Source: Thielaviopsis euricoi (taxonomy: Eukaryota > Ascomycota > Sordariomycetes > Microascales > Ceratocystidaceae). Taken from it: a stretch of DNA of 64,000 nucleotides. Below the pieces are notes generated by a model. The model was not told the origin of the DNA and did not search any database. It was given only the letters and a program-made list of their open reading frames with translations. A program made the position numbers and the translations under genes. How positions within the stretch are numbered: position 1 is the stretch's first letter; each line of letters opens with the position of its first letter. Positions 44,318-55,984 of the stretch are shown in pieces. The DNA lies in NCBI GenBank assembly GCA_001599615.1, contig BCHJ01000013.1, positions 558,001 through 622,000 of the forward strand, written 5' to 3'.

Positions 44318-47300
44318 ATGGACGGCGTTTTGCTTCTACCACCTGGCGTGATAGTCAACAAGCCGGGTGTGTATCAAGAAGTCGCCAAGTTCGACACGCT
44401 ACCACCAGAAATAATTCATACCTACTGGAATGGTGAGTATTAGTCGCGCTGTCTGTTCTCGGCCTTTTAATTCTATCCCATCAGTAGTACTAGTGTGTTA
44501 CGGCTACTGCTACTGCTACTGCTACTGCTACCGCTACCGCTACCGCTACCGCTACCGCTACCGCTACCACTACTACTACTACTACTGCTACGACTACCAC
44601 TGTTGTTGCTGCTGCTGCTGCTGGCTACTGCTGTAGAATTGCGCGCCAACAAAACAGCACAGCAACAGCACAACATACCTCCCCAAAACACACACACGCT
44701 AACATCGCTTAACTACTACCAGCCTATACCATCACTTACAAGAAACTACGCGATCCTACAGCTCACCGCCTTGAAAACTTTTGGTGGCATGTCTGGGGGA
44801 GTAACTGTCGCCGTCTGAGTGGCCACAAGCTCGCCCAAATTTACGAGCATATTTCTACCGGTCCGACCTTTGTTCCGCTTCGCGGCCCATTTGCCGATTT
44901 TCATCTACCGCCAGAGGTCAGTCATTGTCTACCCTCTCTCTCTCTCTCACACACACACATCCACCCGCCTGTGAAATATAAGCAAGCAACCATACAACCC
45001 ACATCTATACGGCTGCATACAAACACCATGGCAAAACGCAGCTAGACTGAACCGACAAACATCCCTTTTTTTGTCTCTGCTATGCGCACCTGACTTGCTA
45101 TGTTGGCCGATGCTTTGTCTTGGCCGCTTTAGTCTAACCTTGTTCTCTTACAGCTTGCCTCTTATTTCCAGCATTCCGATTCAGAACCTTTGGCTCCAAA
45201 TCCCGTCGCTTCGGGACTCGACGCCGCTCCTAGCATTCCTGACCCCTCGAAGTCAACGGACAAATCGTCCAATTATCCTACTTCTGCAGTCTCAGCTCCA
45301 TCATTACGCCCACCTACTTCTAGTGCTCAGCGCCCCTCCCCTAGTCTGGATTCTTCCTCTTCTCCCTCCTCTTCCCTACGGTCTTCCCCCGAACAAACCG
45401 CCACATCAATATCAGAGTCGGCAACCCCTAATCCCATAGACGAAGAAGACACAGATTGGACTAGCGACTCTACTCTCAAGTCTTCGACTGGCTCTGACAT
45501 CGATCCGGCGACAGCGAGTTCTCAACATACTAGTACTACGCTGGAATCTCGGAAAATCGTGCAGTTGCCTATCCCCGCCATGTCGCAAACAACGATGCTC
45601 GTTGCCCCCACTGCCACCATCTCAGTAACTGGTGTTGCCGCAATGCCCAATACCACTTCGCCCACCATGGCCGCCTCTGCTTCTGGGGAAGCAGCCCCCC
45701 GCAGCGACCATCTTACTCTGCCACCCTCGCCCCCCGCTACGACTTCTTCAGCAGTCGAAAGCGCCGACTACGACAGTGACAGCAACTACACGCCTATTGC
45801 TTTACCGCCGCCTTCTTCCAAGAGACCGCCACCAAAGCACTCTATCCTCAAGAAGCACAAGTCTAGTACTTCAAGCGGTACTCGGCATACGGCTCGCTTT
45901 GCTTCTCCCGATCGCTCGGAGCAGTGGAGATCAACAGGCGTGGATACCAGTAGTTCGAGAAACAAGGACTCTGGAAATGATGATACTAATGAGGACGGCC
46001 AGGTCGAGCCTGTCTTGCCTTTGCCTACTTCGTCAAGTAGCAAGGCCACTGCATCGTCTCGTGCACCGTCGAGCCGCGCACCGGCGAAGAAGAAGGTAGC
46101 CGTTACCAAAACTTCTAAAAAGTTCGCCGTGGCCAAGAAGCGACCTGGTCTTGGCAAGCGGTCTGGCACTGGCTCGACTGCGTCAGCCCACAGCTTCAGC
46201 GATGGGCAAGTCGGGCATACTGCCGGCGCCAACACGGGCGATGTCACTCTCATCAAAGCCCCTGTGTTTACCGAGTCACCCAAGCCAGTTACGCCACTTG
46301 CTCCTGCGGCTCCTGTCTCGTCCACGAGCTCTTCGCGTCCTGGGTCCAGCAAGGTCATTGTTCACAATGGAAGACCTCAACCCAAGACCCCGACCTCTAG
46401 CTACAGGGGGGCCATGTCGCTTTCTGGCGGCACACTACGGAATTCTCCCATTTTCCCGCCACAAGGTCGTCTTGCGCCGACACCTGAAGAGGAGGAAGAG
46501 GAGAGTGCTCTGATTCCCCAGGTGGTGGTAAAGCCCGAAGTCAAGACATATGCGCCGAAAAAGCCGCGGCGACAGCAGCAGAAAAAGCAGGTGGATCACT
46601 TTGAAGAGCAGCTTCTGCGTCTCCAGAGCGGCGAGTACCTGACCAACCGATCCATGAGCAAGAAATTGGCCGGGAAGCAACCGGTAGTCAACAACGCGCC
46701 AGTTATCCATCGGGCAGTCAGTGACACGTCTGTCGTGACCGCTGGGCCGTCTCGTCCCCTGGATAGTCGGGACCTTGGCTTGATCAAGGTGACTAGATCT
46801 GGGCCGGTAACCAAGCGCCCTGTTGTACATGGTCAGCGGACCAGACCGCCTACGCTCAAATCGCAGAGCGAAATCGACCTCCCGACTGCCTCTGTGCAGG
46901 CAACCAAGCGCCGCCTTGAGGGCAAGACAGGCATCAAGTCGTCGTCGAGCATGATGTCGCTCAGCACAGCGACAAACGGGTTCCCACCTCGCCGCCGCCA
47001 CTCGAACGGTACCGACAACGGCCAGCCTGCAAACACGTCGGAGGATACCAAACACCTGCCGCCGTTCCGCCGCAGCCACAGCGCACAGTCGCGGCTCAAC
47101 GCAGCGGCCAACCGTGCTGCGTCGCTGAGTCACACGCCGTCGTATGAGCACTACACGCTTAAGTCGACGAGCTCGTCGGCCCACGACGACACACTGGGCG
47201 AGACTTTGGGCGCCTCCGAGCAGCATACCGGTGCTAGCAATGTGCCAGCAGCCGACACCACCGACGCAGCCACTCCGCGCAGCCAGCGCCTGTTTGCCCT

Positions 47301-47712
47301 GACCACGAAGAGCGCGGAGCTTGAGCGCAGTGATCTTGTCAGTCCCGCGACGGTATGTGTGTCGCCGATTGTCGCACAGGGAACCGTGTACGACTTTGAC
47401 AATGTCGATGTGCAGCTGGACATGATGCGCAGCCGCATTGACGAGCCCGTGGTTGAGACGGACTATGGTCTGCCGCCACAGCCGCCGGTGCGCTCGGTGC
47501 TGGCCCCCATGTTTGTCCCGACGCAGCGGAGCAACGCGCCGCGCGTCCCGCTCGGCCGTCCGCGCAGCCAGTTGGCGCTCATCATGGACCGTGATAGCGA
47601 GGCGCGCCACAGCGGCAGCGGCGGTGGCATCGGCGTCGGCGGGGGCGGTGTCGGCGGCAAGGCTTTCTTTTCGTCGTTTATGCCGTGGCTGCGAGAGCAG
47701 GACGGATATTGA
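44318..47712 (+). CDS. AreA-GATA-like N-terminal domain protein, Ser-rich
   Basis: Exons 44318-44432, 44723-44916 and 45154-47712 give about 955 residues. The two introns remove stops and rejoin YWNAYTITYKKLRDPTAHRL with ENFWWHVWG (near residues 36-64). That is the short aromatic motif shared with the N-terminus of fungal AreA-type GATA factors (Pfam GATA_AreA, formerly DUF1752). It is followed by LAQIYEHISTGPTFVPLRGP. No GATA zinc finger is present. The rest is disordered and Ser/Thr/Pro-rich, with a KHSILKKHKSS basic patch near residue 331 and several Lys-rich, AT-hook-like or nuclear-targeting-like clusters (KKKVAVTKTSKK, KKPRRQQQKK). This suggests a nuclear regulatory role linked to nitrogen or stress signalling, but that is inference. 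Intron 1 contains a large CTACNG repeat. Confidence 0.85.
44504..44625 (+). repeat. CTACTG/CTACCG repeat inside intron
   Basis: A hexamer array (CTACTG, then CTACCG, then CTA and GCT triplets) fills about 120 bp of the 290-bp first intron of the AreA-like gene. Confidence 0.88.
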
Positions 47713-49358
47713 TCCGATGATGAGCATTTTCTTCTTTTCTCTTTTTGCTATTTTGCTCGTTCATATATCTGGGATTGTGATTCCGGGACAACATGTTTGT
47801 TCATTTCGTTTTTTATTCCCTCTTTTTTTCTTCTATCTTACACTAGCCGGCTGCTAGGTCTCGTTGAGACGTGTACCATCACTTTATTTTTTTTTCGTCT
47901 TTTTTTTTTCTTTACGCAACTTTTATTACTTGCTTTATTCGTCAGGGTGGTCATTCTGCATTATCATTTATTCGTTCTGGTTGGAGTTTTGTTTTCTTTC
48001 TTTATTTTTTTTTCTTTTATTGGCGGCGCCCTGATACTTTTTTACGATTATCATTATACCGGCGTTGCACATGTTGTTATCTTCTGGGAGACTTTCTTTT
48101 GGGTCATGTCTCTTTTTTTTGTTACTTTGTTCACTATTGGGATATTTCTTTTTGTTCTATCAGCGTTGCTCTTTTTTTATTATTTTGTTGTTATCTTGCT
48201 ATATATTCGTTGTTTTTTTTTTTTTAATTTTCATTGTCTGTATCATGCGTTATTTTTTTTTCTTCGATATCAGATTCTATCATTTTCCATGCTGTGCTAT
48301 ATGTAAAATAATGTGAAAGAAAAGAAAATGCTTGAGCGGCGAGAGTTGCATTGGAGACAGACAAGACAAGGCGCTGACCGAAGGAATGTTTGTCTGAGCA
48401 GCAGACTGAACATGAGGCAAAAATGCGGGCTCTTTTCTTTTCGGGAAAGTCTGCGCTTTGTAGCAATACTTCTTGTAATAGCTGGAGGCCAATGTCGTTT
48501 CAAATGCTGCATTAACATCTCTATGTTTAATCGGAGGCGGCAAGTTTCGTTCTGGTTTGTGCTTGCCTTCGCAAATGCGAGGCGGGGTGGAGTCTAAAGT
48601 GGAGAAACGTCTGGCAAGCAAAGGAAGGAAGGACCTTGAGAGTTAAGCTTTTCTTTTCTTTTTCCTTCCTTTGCTTTCTTTTGGATTTGTTTTTGTGATA
48701 ACAAAAACGTAGAAGGCGTTCTGTAAAAGCTGAGATCAAAAGCTTGTTTACTTCAGTGCCTTATTGAATGCGTCATCACGGGTCAATATTTATACGGGTT
48801 TAGTCCAGTCTTCAGCTCCCGATGTTGTAACAACAGGGCGGCATTTATTTTCATGCTTGAGCTCAAGCCCTGTTTTGTTGCTTTGCTTTGTTCTTTATTC
48901 CGCTACGTCCGATTCCGTCGCCTAACCCGCTCCCTTTCGGAAAGTAAAGTCGGCAGCTGCTGCAATAAACGGGCAATATCATGAAGTGTGTCTGTGTGTA
49001 CTTGTATGATGATACACAAGGCGGAAAAACGGATTTGTCAATTGGCCGTAAAATCAGGAAACAACCCCGCCAGTGAATTGCCAGAGTGGGACGTTTTGCC
49101 CATCAAACAAGGGAAGTCCAGTCTGTCTGTCTGGGATGTAGCTTGTAGCTTGGAGTGTGGAGGGGCAGTTGCTTAAATATTGATAACTCTGTAATATTTA
49201 TTTCCTACTGTTCTTCTTTATTTTCTTTTTCTTTCCTCTTCTTCTTTCATTCTCCACGTTCAAGCTTTGCATTCTATCACAGATCCGGATCTGATCTCTT
49301 TCTCTCTCTTTTCCATCTCTTCAGTGCTTCATTCATCCAAACTACCCCTCCAGATACA
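47713..49358. other. Intergenic 1.6 kb, T-rich then mixed
   Basis: 47,720-48,290 is extremely T-rich and probably the 3' untranslated region of the upstream gene. The remainder includes the hydrolase promoter with a CT-rich leader (49,200-49,350). No gene recognised. Confidence 0.6.
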
Positions 49359-50191
49359 ATGAGCGCCGCTCCTGCCATGCACGGCCACAGCGCCGCCTGC
49401 TGCAACATCCCCCCGATTGTCGAGGAGGGCTACCAGGAGAAGGGCACCTACGAGCAGATTGGCGACTTCAAGACCTGTACGTACTTGTATTTTTTTTTCC
49501 CTCTCATATAATTGCTTACGGCTAACCTCTTTTTTCCCTTTGTCGCGCACACTCAGACTCCACCGGCGCCGACTCCGCCACCAAGGGCCTCCTCTTCATC
49601 TATGACATCTTTGGCTACTTCCCGCAGTCGCTGCAGGGCGCCGACATTCTCGGCCAGCGCTACCGTGTGCTGATGCCCGACTGGTTCGCCGGCGAGCCGT
49701 GCCCCATCTCCGTCTTCCCGCCCGACACCCCCGAGAAGCAGGCCGTCCTGGGCGCCTTCTTCGGCAAGAACCACCCCGCCATTGTCGCCCCCAAGATCGC
49801 CGCCTACATGGCTGCTGCCCGCGAAAAGTTCCCCGCCGTCACCGAGTGGGCTATTGTCGGCTTCTGCTGGGGCGGCAAGGTCGTCAGCACCGTCGCAAAG
49901 GCTGAGGACAACCCGTTCAAGGCGGGCGCTGAGGTCCACCCCGCCATGGTCGACCCCGAGGATGCCAAGGGCATCAAGATCCCCCTGTGCCTGCTCGCTA
50001 GCAAGGATGAGGATGTCGAGGCCGTCCAGAAGTTCTCCGAGAACCTCGTCGCCCCCAAGTACGTTGAGACTTACGCCGACCAGATCCACGGCTGGATGGC
50101 CGCGCGGTCCAACCTGAAGGATGCGCGCAACAAGGAGGAGTACGCGCGTGGCTACAAGAAGCTTCTGGACTTTTTCGGCGAGCACCTGTAA
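49359..50191 (+). CDS. Dienelactone hydrolase family protein
   Basis: Exons 49359-49476 and 49557-50191 give 250 residues, the usual size. The alpha/beta-hydrolase triad appears complete: Cys143 in GFCWGG, Asp190 in ASKDEDVE and His217 in QIHGWMAA. The N-terminus (AACCNIPPIVEEGYQEKGTY) is typical of fungal members, whose substrates are mostly unknown; bacterial relatives open dienelactone in chlorocatechol breakdown. No targeting peptide is evident, so it is probably cytosolic. Its 3' end faces the methylcrotonoyl-CoA carboxylase gene only 117 bp away. Confidence 0.93.
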
Positions 50192-50308
50192 AATCATAAA
50201 CAGCAATTTGTGCTCTTTGTATAGTAGTAGTAGGAGTAGTCGCCGTATGATTAAATGAACAAATACTAGTAGTATATAACAATGGCCGTCTAGCTGATGA
50301 ACAAACCC

Positions 50309-52109
50309 CTACATGCGGAACACACCAAACTTGGTGCTGTTGGCCTTGACCTCGTTGCGCCCACCCATGGCCGCATCCAGTCCCAGTCGCAAATACTCCC
50401 TCGTTTGCTCGGGCGGAATCACGCCGTCGTCCCATAGCCGCGCCGTCGAAAAGACAGCATCGCTCTCGCGCTCAATGCGCTCCTTGAGCTGCGGGTCAGG
50501 CTTGCCGACCGTCTCCATGACGGCCGCCAGCTGCTCGGCGCCCATGACGCCGACGCGCGCATTCGGCCACATCCACAGGAAGCGTGGCGAGTAGGCGCGG
50601 CCGCACATGCCGTAGTTGCCGGCGCCGTAGCTGCCACCCACGACTACGGTGAACTTTGGCACGGAGGCGCAGGCCACAGCGGCGACTAGCTTGGCGCCGT
50701 GCTTGGCGATTCCCTCGCGCTCGGCAGCGGCGCCAACCATGAAGCCGGATATGTTTTGCAGAAAAACAAGTGGTATGCCGCGCTGCGTGCACAGTTCGAT
50801 AAAGTGGGCGCCCTTGATGGCAGAGGCGGCAAAGAGAATGCCGTTGTTCGCGAGAATGCCCACGCGGTGGCCGTGGATCGAGGCGAAACCGGTGACTAGT
50901 GACGGCCCAAAGGACGGCTTGAATTCGCTGAGCACTGAGCCGTCGACGATGCGAGCAATGACTTCATGAATGGGAAGTGGTGTGCGGAGATTTGTGCTAG
51001 CAATGCCGTTGAGTTCAGATGCGGGATACAATGGGGGAGCATACGAAGTGTTAGTAGTAGTAGACTCATCGGCAGAAGCAGCCGACGCTAGCGTCTGCTT
51101 GTTAGTAGTTGGCCAGCCTAGATTCTTAACACAGCGCCTGGCTAGAACCAGAGCGTGTGCGTCGTTGACGGCGAGGTAGTCCGCCACTCCCGACACCGAC
51201 GTGTGCATTTCTCCTCCGCCGAGATCCTCAGGCGAGACTTCCTCGCCGGTGGCAGCCTTTACCAGCGGCGGTCCCGCAAGGAAAATGTGGCCCTGCTTTT
51301 GCACAATAATGCTCTCGTCTGACATGGCCGGCACGTAGGCGCCGCCGGCTGTACACGGACCCATGACGACAGATATTTGCGGGATTCCGGCGGCGGAGAG
51401 ACGGGCTTGGTTGTAAAATATGCGACCAAAGTGGGACTTGTCGGGGAAAACGTCGGCCTGATGCGGAAGATTGGCGCCGCCCGAGTCTACGAGATAGATG
51501 CATCTGATGGGTTGTCAAATTTGAGGTTACAGAAGAAAAGAAAAAAAGAGAAGTGACAAAAGATACTTACGGGAGATTATTCTCCTGGGCCACTTCCTGT
51601 GCCCGCAAGTGTTTCTTCACTGTAATAGGATAGTATGTTCCGCCTTTGACAGTGCTGTCATTCGCCACAATCACGCAGCGCACGCCCTCCACCACACCGA
51701 TCCCAGTAATTATTCCGCCGGCAGGGACCTCAGCCTCTGGGTAGAGCTCATGGCCCGCCAGCGGCGACAGCTCAAGAAACGTCGACGCGGGGTCAATGAG
51801 GGCTGTGATGCGATCGCGGGGCAGCATTTTATTGCGGGCGAGATGCTTGGCGCGGGCCTTTTCGCTACCGCCGAGCTGGGCCAATTTTGTCAAAGTCTCG
51901 AGCCGGGAAATAGCATCGGCCATTTGCGCCCTGTTGGCAGCAAAGGACGTAGATGCCGTGTCGATTTCGGAGCGTATCACGGATATTTGGGCGGCGTGGC
52001 TGGCGTGCGTGAAGGATGCGGCGGTGCGGAGTTGGCGTGCGGGAAATGCGGGGCGCAGCGGCGGCGGGTGGATCTGCCGGAGCAGGAGCCGATAATTCCA
52101 AGACAACAT
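50309..52109 (-). CDS. mccB: Methylcrotonoyl-CoA carboxylase beta chain, mitochondrial
   Basis: Exons 51571-52109 and 50309-51503 encode 577 residues. The first 35 or so (MLSWNYRLLLRQIHPPP..., Arg-rich, no acids) look like a mitochondrial presequence. The protein is a complete biotin-dependent carboxyltransferase: VDSGGANLPHQADVFPD, GPCTAGGAYVPAMSDE, GFMVGAAAEREGIAKHGAK, and GSYGAGNYGMCGRAYSPRF with the MWPNARVGVMG block. The ending KFGVFRM is typical of MCC-beta and separates it from propionyl-CoA carboxylase. It transfers CO2 from biotin on the alpha chain to 3-methylcrotonyl-CoA, the step after isovaleryl-CoA dehydrogenase in leucine breakdown. The alpha subunit is not in the window. It diverges from the IVD gene across 608 bp. 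Confidence 0.95.
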
Positions 52110-52717
52110 GACGGCGGGTTTGAACTTGTGATGGTTTCTATATGCTTCTTTTGTGTAAATCAATGGGGATGGAATGAAGAAATGTGAAAATTCAGCCTCG
52201 TAGCTGGTGATAAGCCAGCCGTACTTGCTTTTTCTAAGCCTTCTCTCTCCGCATGCGCCTTCCTTTTCCTTGGTGCACGCATTGCATATCATATGTCTGC
52301 CTGCCCGCCAAAACAAGAAGTCGCACAAATTGGAGGTATTTTTTTTCCTTCCTCAATACCGCTACAAACCGGCCGCAGCCGCTGTATCTCTCATTTTTGA
52401 TAGGTGGAAATTTGCGGCGTACTTGTAGCTTACTCCAAGTAGAGAGTCCCCTAAGCTGCAGTAATTTTGGAGTAGCTGCGCTGTACAGCTTAGCTACCGC
52501 CGTAATTCGTATACTCTTCAATACTGTGCCAGCTACGCCTTTTAAATGCCCAAAAGCCAAAATTACAGCGTTTTCGTGCATGTTCTTTATCGCAATCTTA
52601 TGAGGCTCTTACAGTCTTTCTTTCTCTCATACACATTTATCTTTTCCCTCTGTTATTTCCGAAACCCACCTTCCTTCACAGACAGCACATCTCACGATCT
52701 GATTAAACATCCGCAAA
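52110..52717. promoter_or_regulatory. Bidirectional promoter of mccB and IVD
   Basis: This 608-bp segment separates two divergent genes of one pathway and so probably drives both. It contains a GC-rich palindromic element (CGGCCG within ACCGGCCGCAGCCG, about 52,368-52,381) that could suit a zinc-cluster regulator, but I cannot assign a factor. The remainder is mixed AT/CT-rich leader. Confidence 0.6.
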
Positions 52718-54087
52718 ATGTCTGTTAAGGCCCTACGTTCCACTGCCCGACTCTCTTCCTCTCGGCTTTTCTCTCCGTTTCGTCCAGTTCCTCTCGCTGT
52801 GCCGGCCTTTTCCCGACGAAACCACTCCTCCAAACACCCGCCCGGCTTCCAACCGCCGACGGCTTCCGAGCTTCAGGAACTGCGTGACCGCGTGCAAGAC
52901 TTTACGCGCCGCTCAATCCCACCGTCGCTCGCCGCCGCCACTGATACCTCCAACTCCTTCCCGTCAGACCTGTGGGCCACTCTCGGCGATGCTGGGCTGC
53001 TGGGCATCACAGCTCCAGAGTCTGTCGGTGGTCTTGCTCTAGGATACCAGGCCCACTGTGTGGTGCTCGAAGAGCTCTCGCGTGCATCAGGCTCAATTGC
53101 CCTGAGCTATGCCGCTCACTCACAACTATGCATCAACCAAATCGCCCTGAACGGAACGCCCGAACAGATTGCCCGCTTCCTCCCCGGCTTGGTGAGCGGT
53201 GAGCACGTTGGTGCCCTGGCCATGAGCGAGGCCGGGGCAGGTAGCGATGTGGTCAGTATGGCCATGCAGGCGCGGGCCGTTCCCGGCGGCTTCAGTCTCA
53301 GTGGCACCAAGATGTGGATTACCAACGGCCCCGACGCCGACATCATCGTAGTGTACGCCAAGACTGAGCCAAACGCCGGGTCCAAGGGCATCACGGCATT
53401 TGTGGTTGAGACGGGTGAGGCTAAGAAGCACGGCTTCAGATGTCTGCGCAAGCTAGACAAGATGGGCATGCGTGGAAGCAACACGGGCGAACTGGCCTTT
53501 GACGATGTCTTTGTCCCTGTCGAGAACGTCCTGGGTAAAGTCAACGGCGGCGTGCGAGTGCTGATGGAGGGGCTTGATCTGGAACGCCTAGTGCTATCAG
53601 CTGGTCCCCTGGGGCTGATGCAGGCAGCACTTGACGTCGCACTTCCCTATGCTCACCAGCGCAAACAGTTTGGCAAGCCCGTGGCGCACAATCAGTTTGT
53701 ACAGGGCCTCTTGGCCGACATGTACACCAAGATGCAGGCGTCACGCTCGTACACATACGCCACAGCCAAAGTTGTTGACGAAGCCGGTATAATAAAAACG
53801 GAAGACTGTGCCGGCGCAATTTTGTATGCGGCAGAACGGGCCACGGAGTGTGCGCTGAGTTGCATCCAGGTTCTTGGAGGAATGGGTTACACAGAAGAAA
53901 TGCCGGCGTCGCGCATCCTACGAGAGTGAGTTTTTTTCTCTTCCTTTTTTTTTCGAAATAAAAAGAAATACTAACACATCGTAGTGCCAAACTATACGAA
54001 ATCGGCGCCGGAACATCGGAAATTCGTCGCATGGTTATCGGTAGAGCCTTCAACAAAGAGTACAGCCATCTTGCCCAGGCTGTGTAG
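52718..54087 (+). CDS. ivdA: Isovaleryl-CoA dehydrogenase, mitochondrial
   Basis: Exons 52718-53925 and 53985-54087 encode 436 residues. An Arg/Ser-rich presequence (MSVKALRSTARLSSSRLFS, with FSRRNHSS near residue 31) should direct it to mitochondria. Acyl-CoA dehydrogenase signatures are present: ALAMSEAGAGSD, TKMWITNGPDAD, and QVLGGMGYTEEMPASRIL joined across the intron to DAKLYEIGAGTSEIRR. The catalytic Glu sits in GLDLERLVLSAGPLGLM (about residue 289), the position specific to isovaleryl-CoA dehydrogenases. It oxidises isovaleryl-CoA to 3-methylcrotonyl-CoA with FAD, passing electrons to ETF. Confidence 0.95.
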
Positions 54088-54490
54088 CTACCAGTATACA
54101 GAGCAAGCAAGGCACAAGGAATTGAGGGATGTCATATTGGCCCGATGACCCGAGTTGTGACGTATAATGTTGAAAACTCATTGTCGCACAACCAAATATA
54201 GGAAATGCCATTCCTCGTAATCACTAAATCAGAAATTACTTACTGTGCCGATAAATGATCGAAATGCCAACTAATACAAGAGAGTCAGATTCATCCCTGG
54301 AGAGAAATGGGCCAAAAGAAAAAAAACACAACACAACTAGAAACAAAGACCGGTAAATTCGTGTGTAATCATCCATCGCAACAAAGAACCAAATCAAGCC
54401 GTAATACAAGGAAGGAGGGGAAAGAAGCGAACAAAAAANCANAAAAANNAAAAAAAAAAAAAAAAAAAAAAAAAAAANACACAAGTCAAC
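54088..54490. other. Convergent gap with unresolved poly-A
   Basis: The 3' ends of the IVD and Rax1-like genes meet here. The only marked feature is the A-tract at 54433-54479, listed separately. Confidence 0.7.
54433..54479 (+). repeat. Poly-A tract with five N bases
   Basis: A nearly pure A-run with N at 54439, 54442, 54448, 54449 and 54478, so its true length is unknown. Confidence 0.9.
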
Positions 54491-55984
54491 CTAGTACAAT
54501 CCCCCTACTGGAATGCCTACCAAAACACCCATCACTACCCCCGCCAACACCCCCGCCAGCCCAACACACCGCGCCACAATGCCGGCTTGCACACGCACCA
54601 GTGCCCGCTCTTCGATACGCATACTGCGATCAAGCACTTTGCTCAGGAACCCACGCTTCTCGTAGCGCGCCAACCAGATATCCCTGTCTGAGGTGTTTCT
54701 GGGGCCAAACGGCATCATCATCGATTTGTGGTTCTCGTCGTCGGCTATTTCCTCGTCGAGGGACTGATCCCATGGCCTCGCCTGGCGCCGTCGCCGCGCA
54801 AACAAAAAGATACACAGCTTCCGCCGAGCACACAGTAGCATCGTAAAGCTGATGAGATAAAACGGCAGCATGGTGAGCCGCCACGGCCGCGCTGCGCTGC
54901 TCAGGATGAGAAGGATACTAGCCAGCAACGTCAAAATAATCATGACAATGGCGAGAGCCTTGGTGGCGTAGAGTCGTGCAAAGTTGCTGTTGGGTATCGT
55001 ACATTGGACAAACGCCGGGTATTGTTGTGTTCGTAGCAACTTATCAATGCTGAAGACGACGGTCTTGAGCGCGGCGGGGTGCACGCTACAGGATGCGCTG
55101 CCGATAAGGCGCTGGCTGTCAGGACGTGTAAGGTTCAACCTGCGACGGGCGCCACTCATGATGTATGTAGCGATGACACGGTCCATCTCTTCGCGGAATG
55201 ATCTTAAGTCTTTATTTTTTGTTAGTAAAAGCTCCCATAAGGGTAGATAGTCCTTCTCTAAGAAGTTGGAGAGAAAAGAAATACCATCTGTTTCAGGATC
55301 ATTGAGTGTCCGCGCCTCGGCTTGTGTCAGAGAGCGGAGGCTTGTCTTGGGCAGCAGCGGCACGCCCGTTGGCGCTATCAGCGTGTCCGCCAACCCAATG
55401 CATGTCGATGTGGAGAGCGGGTCCGAGCACGTGGATACTATCGAGTCGACGGGGTTTCTGCAGTTCAGCGATATGTTCTCGAGGGCGTTTTCGACGTCAG
55501 CTTCACGGGAGTCGTCTATAAAGCATGGCGCTAGCGTGGCGTCGGTGTCGGCGCTAGGGACCATGTTAAGCGAGAGGTTCATCTGACTGATGGCGGCAGC
55601 AAAGCGCACTGAATAGTCGCGATGCCAGGTCGAAAACTGGAAGTTCTCAGGTGAATCTTCCATATAGAGCAGATAACTCAGAAACTCGCGCTGAGTAAAG
55701 GGCTGTTCACACAGCGTTAGTGGATATTCCATGATTTCATCGTCGGATTGCTTGCTGGTATTTACATATTTCAGTTCGCCGTTCGCCACCTTATCAAAGC
55801 TCAGTGACTCTGGAACTGCGCGGTGATTTGTGTGAAAAGAAAACCACCTGGACTTTTGTGGTAGCGAAGTCGATTCGTTCAGGGAAGCCATTTGTTTCTC
55901 CGTAGCCAGGATGAGCGGCCCTCTCTGGGCATGGACCTCGGGCATTTTGACAGCTGGTTTTTGATGATATAAGAGGTGCTTCAT
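54491..55984 (-). CDS. RAX1: Rax1-like RGS-domain membrane protein
   Basis: A single exon of 497 residues. A split RGS-like domain begins at about residues 92-130 (CEQPFTQREFLSYLLYMEDS with NFQFSTWHRDY) and resumes at about 264-335 with its final helices and the NSNFARLY link into membrane. A long linker with acidic and Ser-rich sequence separates the two parts, as in Rax1-type proteins. Membrane segments are predicted at about 341-363 (ALAIVMIILTLLASILLIL), 369-386 and 470-497. In yeast Rax1 pairs with Rax2 as a cortical landmark for bipolar budding; filamentous relatives act in polarity and G-protein signalling. The conserved membrane half makes the assignment good, but overall similarity is moderate. 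Confidence 0.82.
   Translation of the reverse strand: MKHLLYHQKPAVKMPEVHAQRGPLILATEKQMASLNESTSLPQKSRWFSFHTNHRAVPESLSFDKVANGELKYVNTSKQSDDEIMEYPLTLCEQPFTQREFLSYLLYMEDSPENFQFSTWHRDYSVRFAAAISQMNLSLNMVPSADTDATLAPCFIDDSREADVENALENISLNCRNPVDSIVSTCSDPLSTSTCIGLADTLIAPTGVPLLPKTSLRSLTQAEARTLNDPETDGISFLSNFLEKDYLPLWELLLTKNKDLRSFREEMDRVIATYIMSGARRRLNLTRPDSQRLIGSASCSVHPAALKTVVFSIDKLLRTQQYPAFVQCTIPNSNFARLYATKALAIVMIILTLLASILLILSSAARPWRLTMLPFYLISFTMLLCARRKLCIFLFARRRRQARPWDQSLDEEIADDENHKSMMMPFGPRNTSDRDIWLARYEKRGFLSKVLDRSMRIEERALVRVQAGIVARCVGLAGVLAGVVMGVLVGIPVGGLY

Noticed and set aside
46435..47727. A 430-codon minus-strand frame antisense to the AreA-like gene
   Set aside because: Arg/His/Ala-rich shadow of the coding strand, with no domain or start context.
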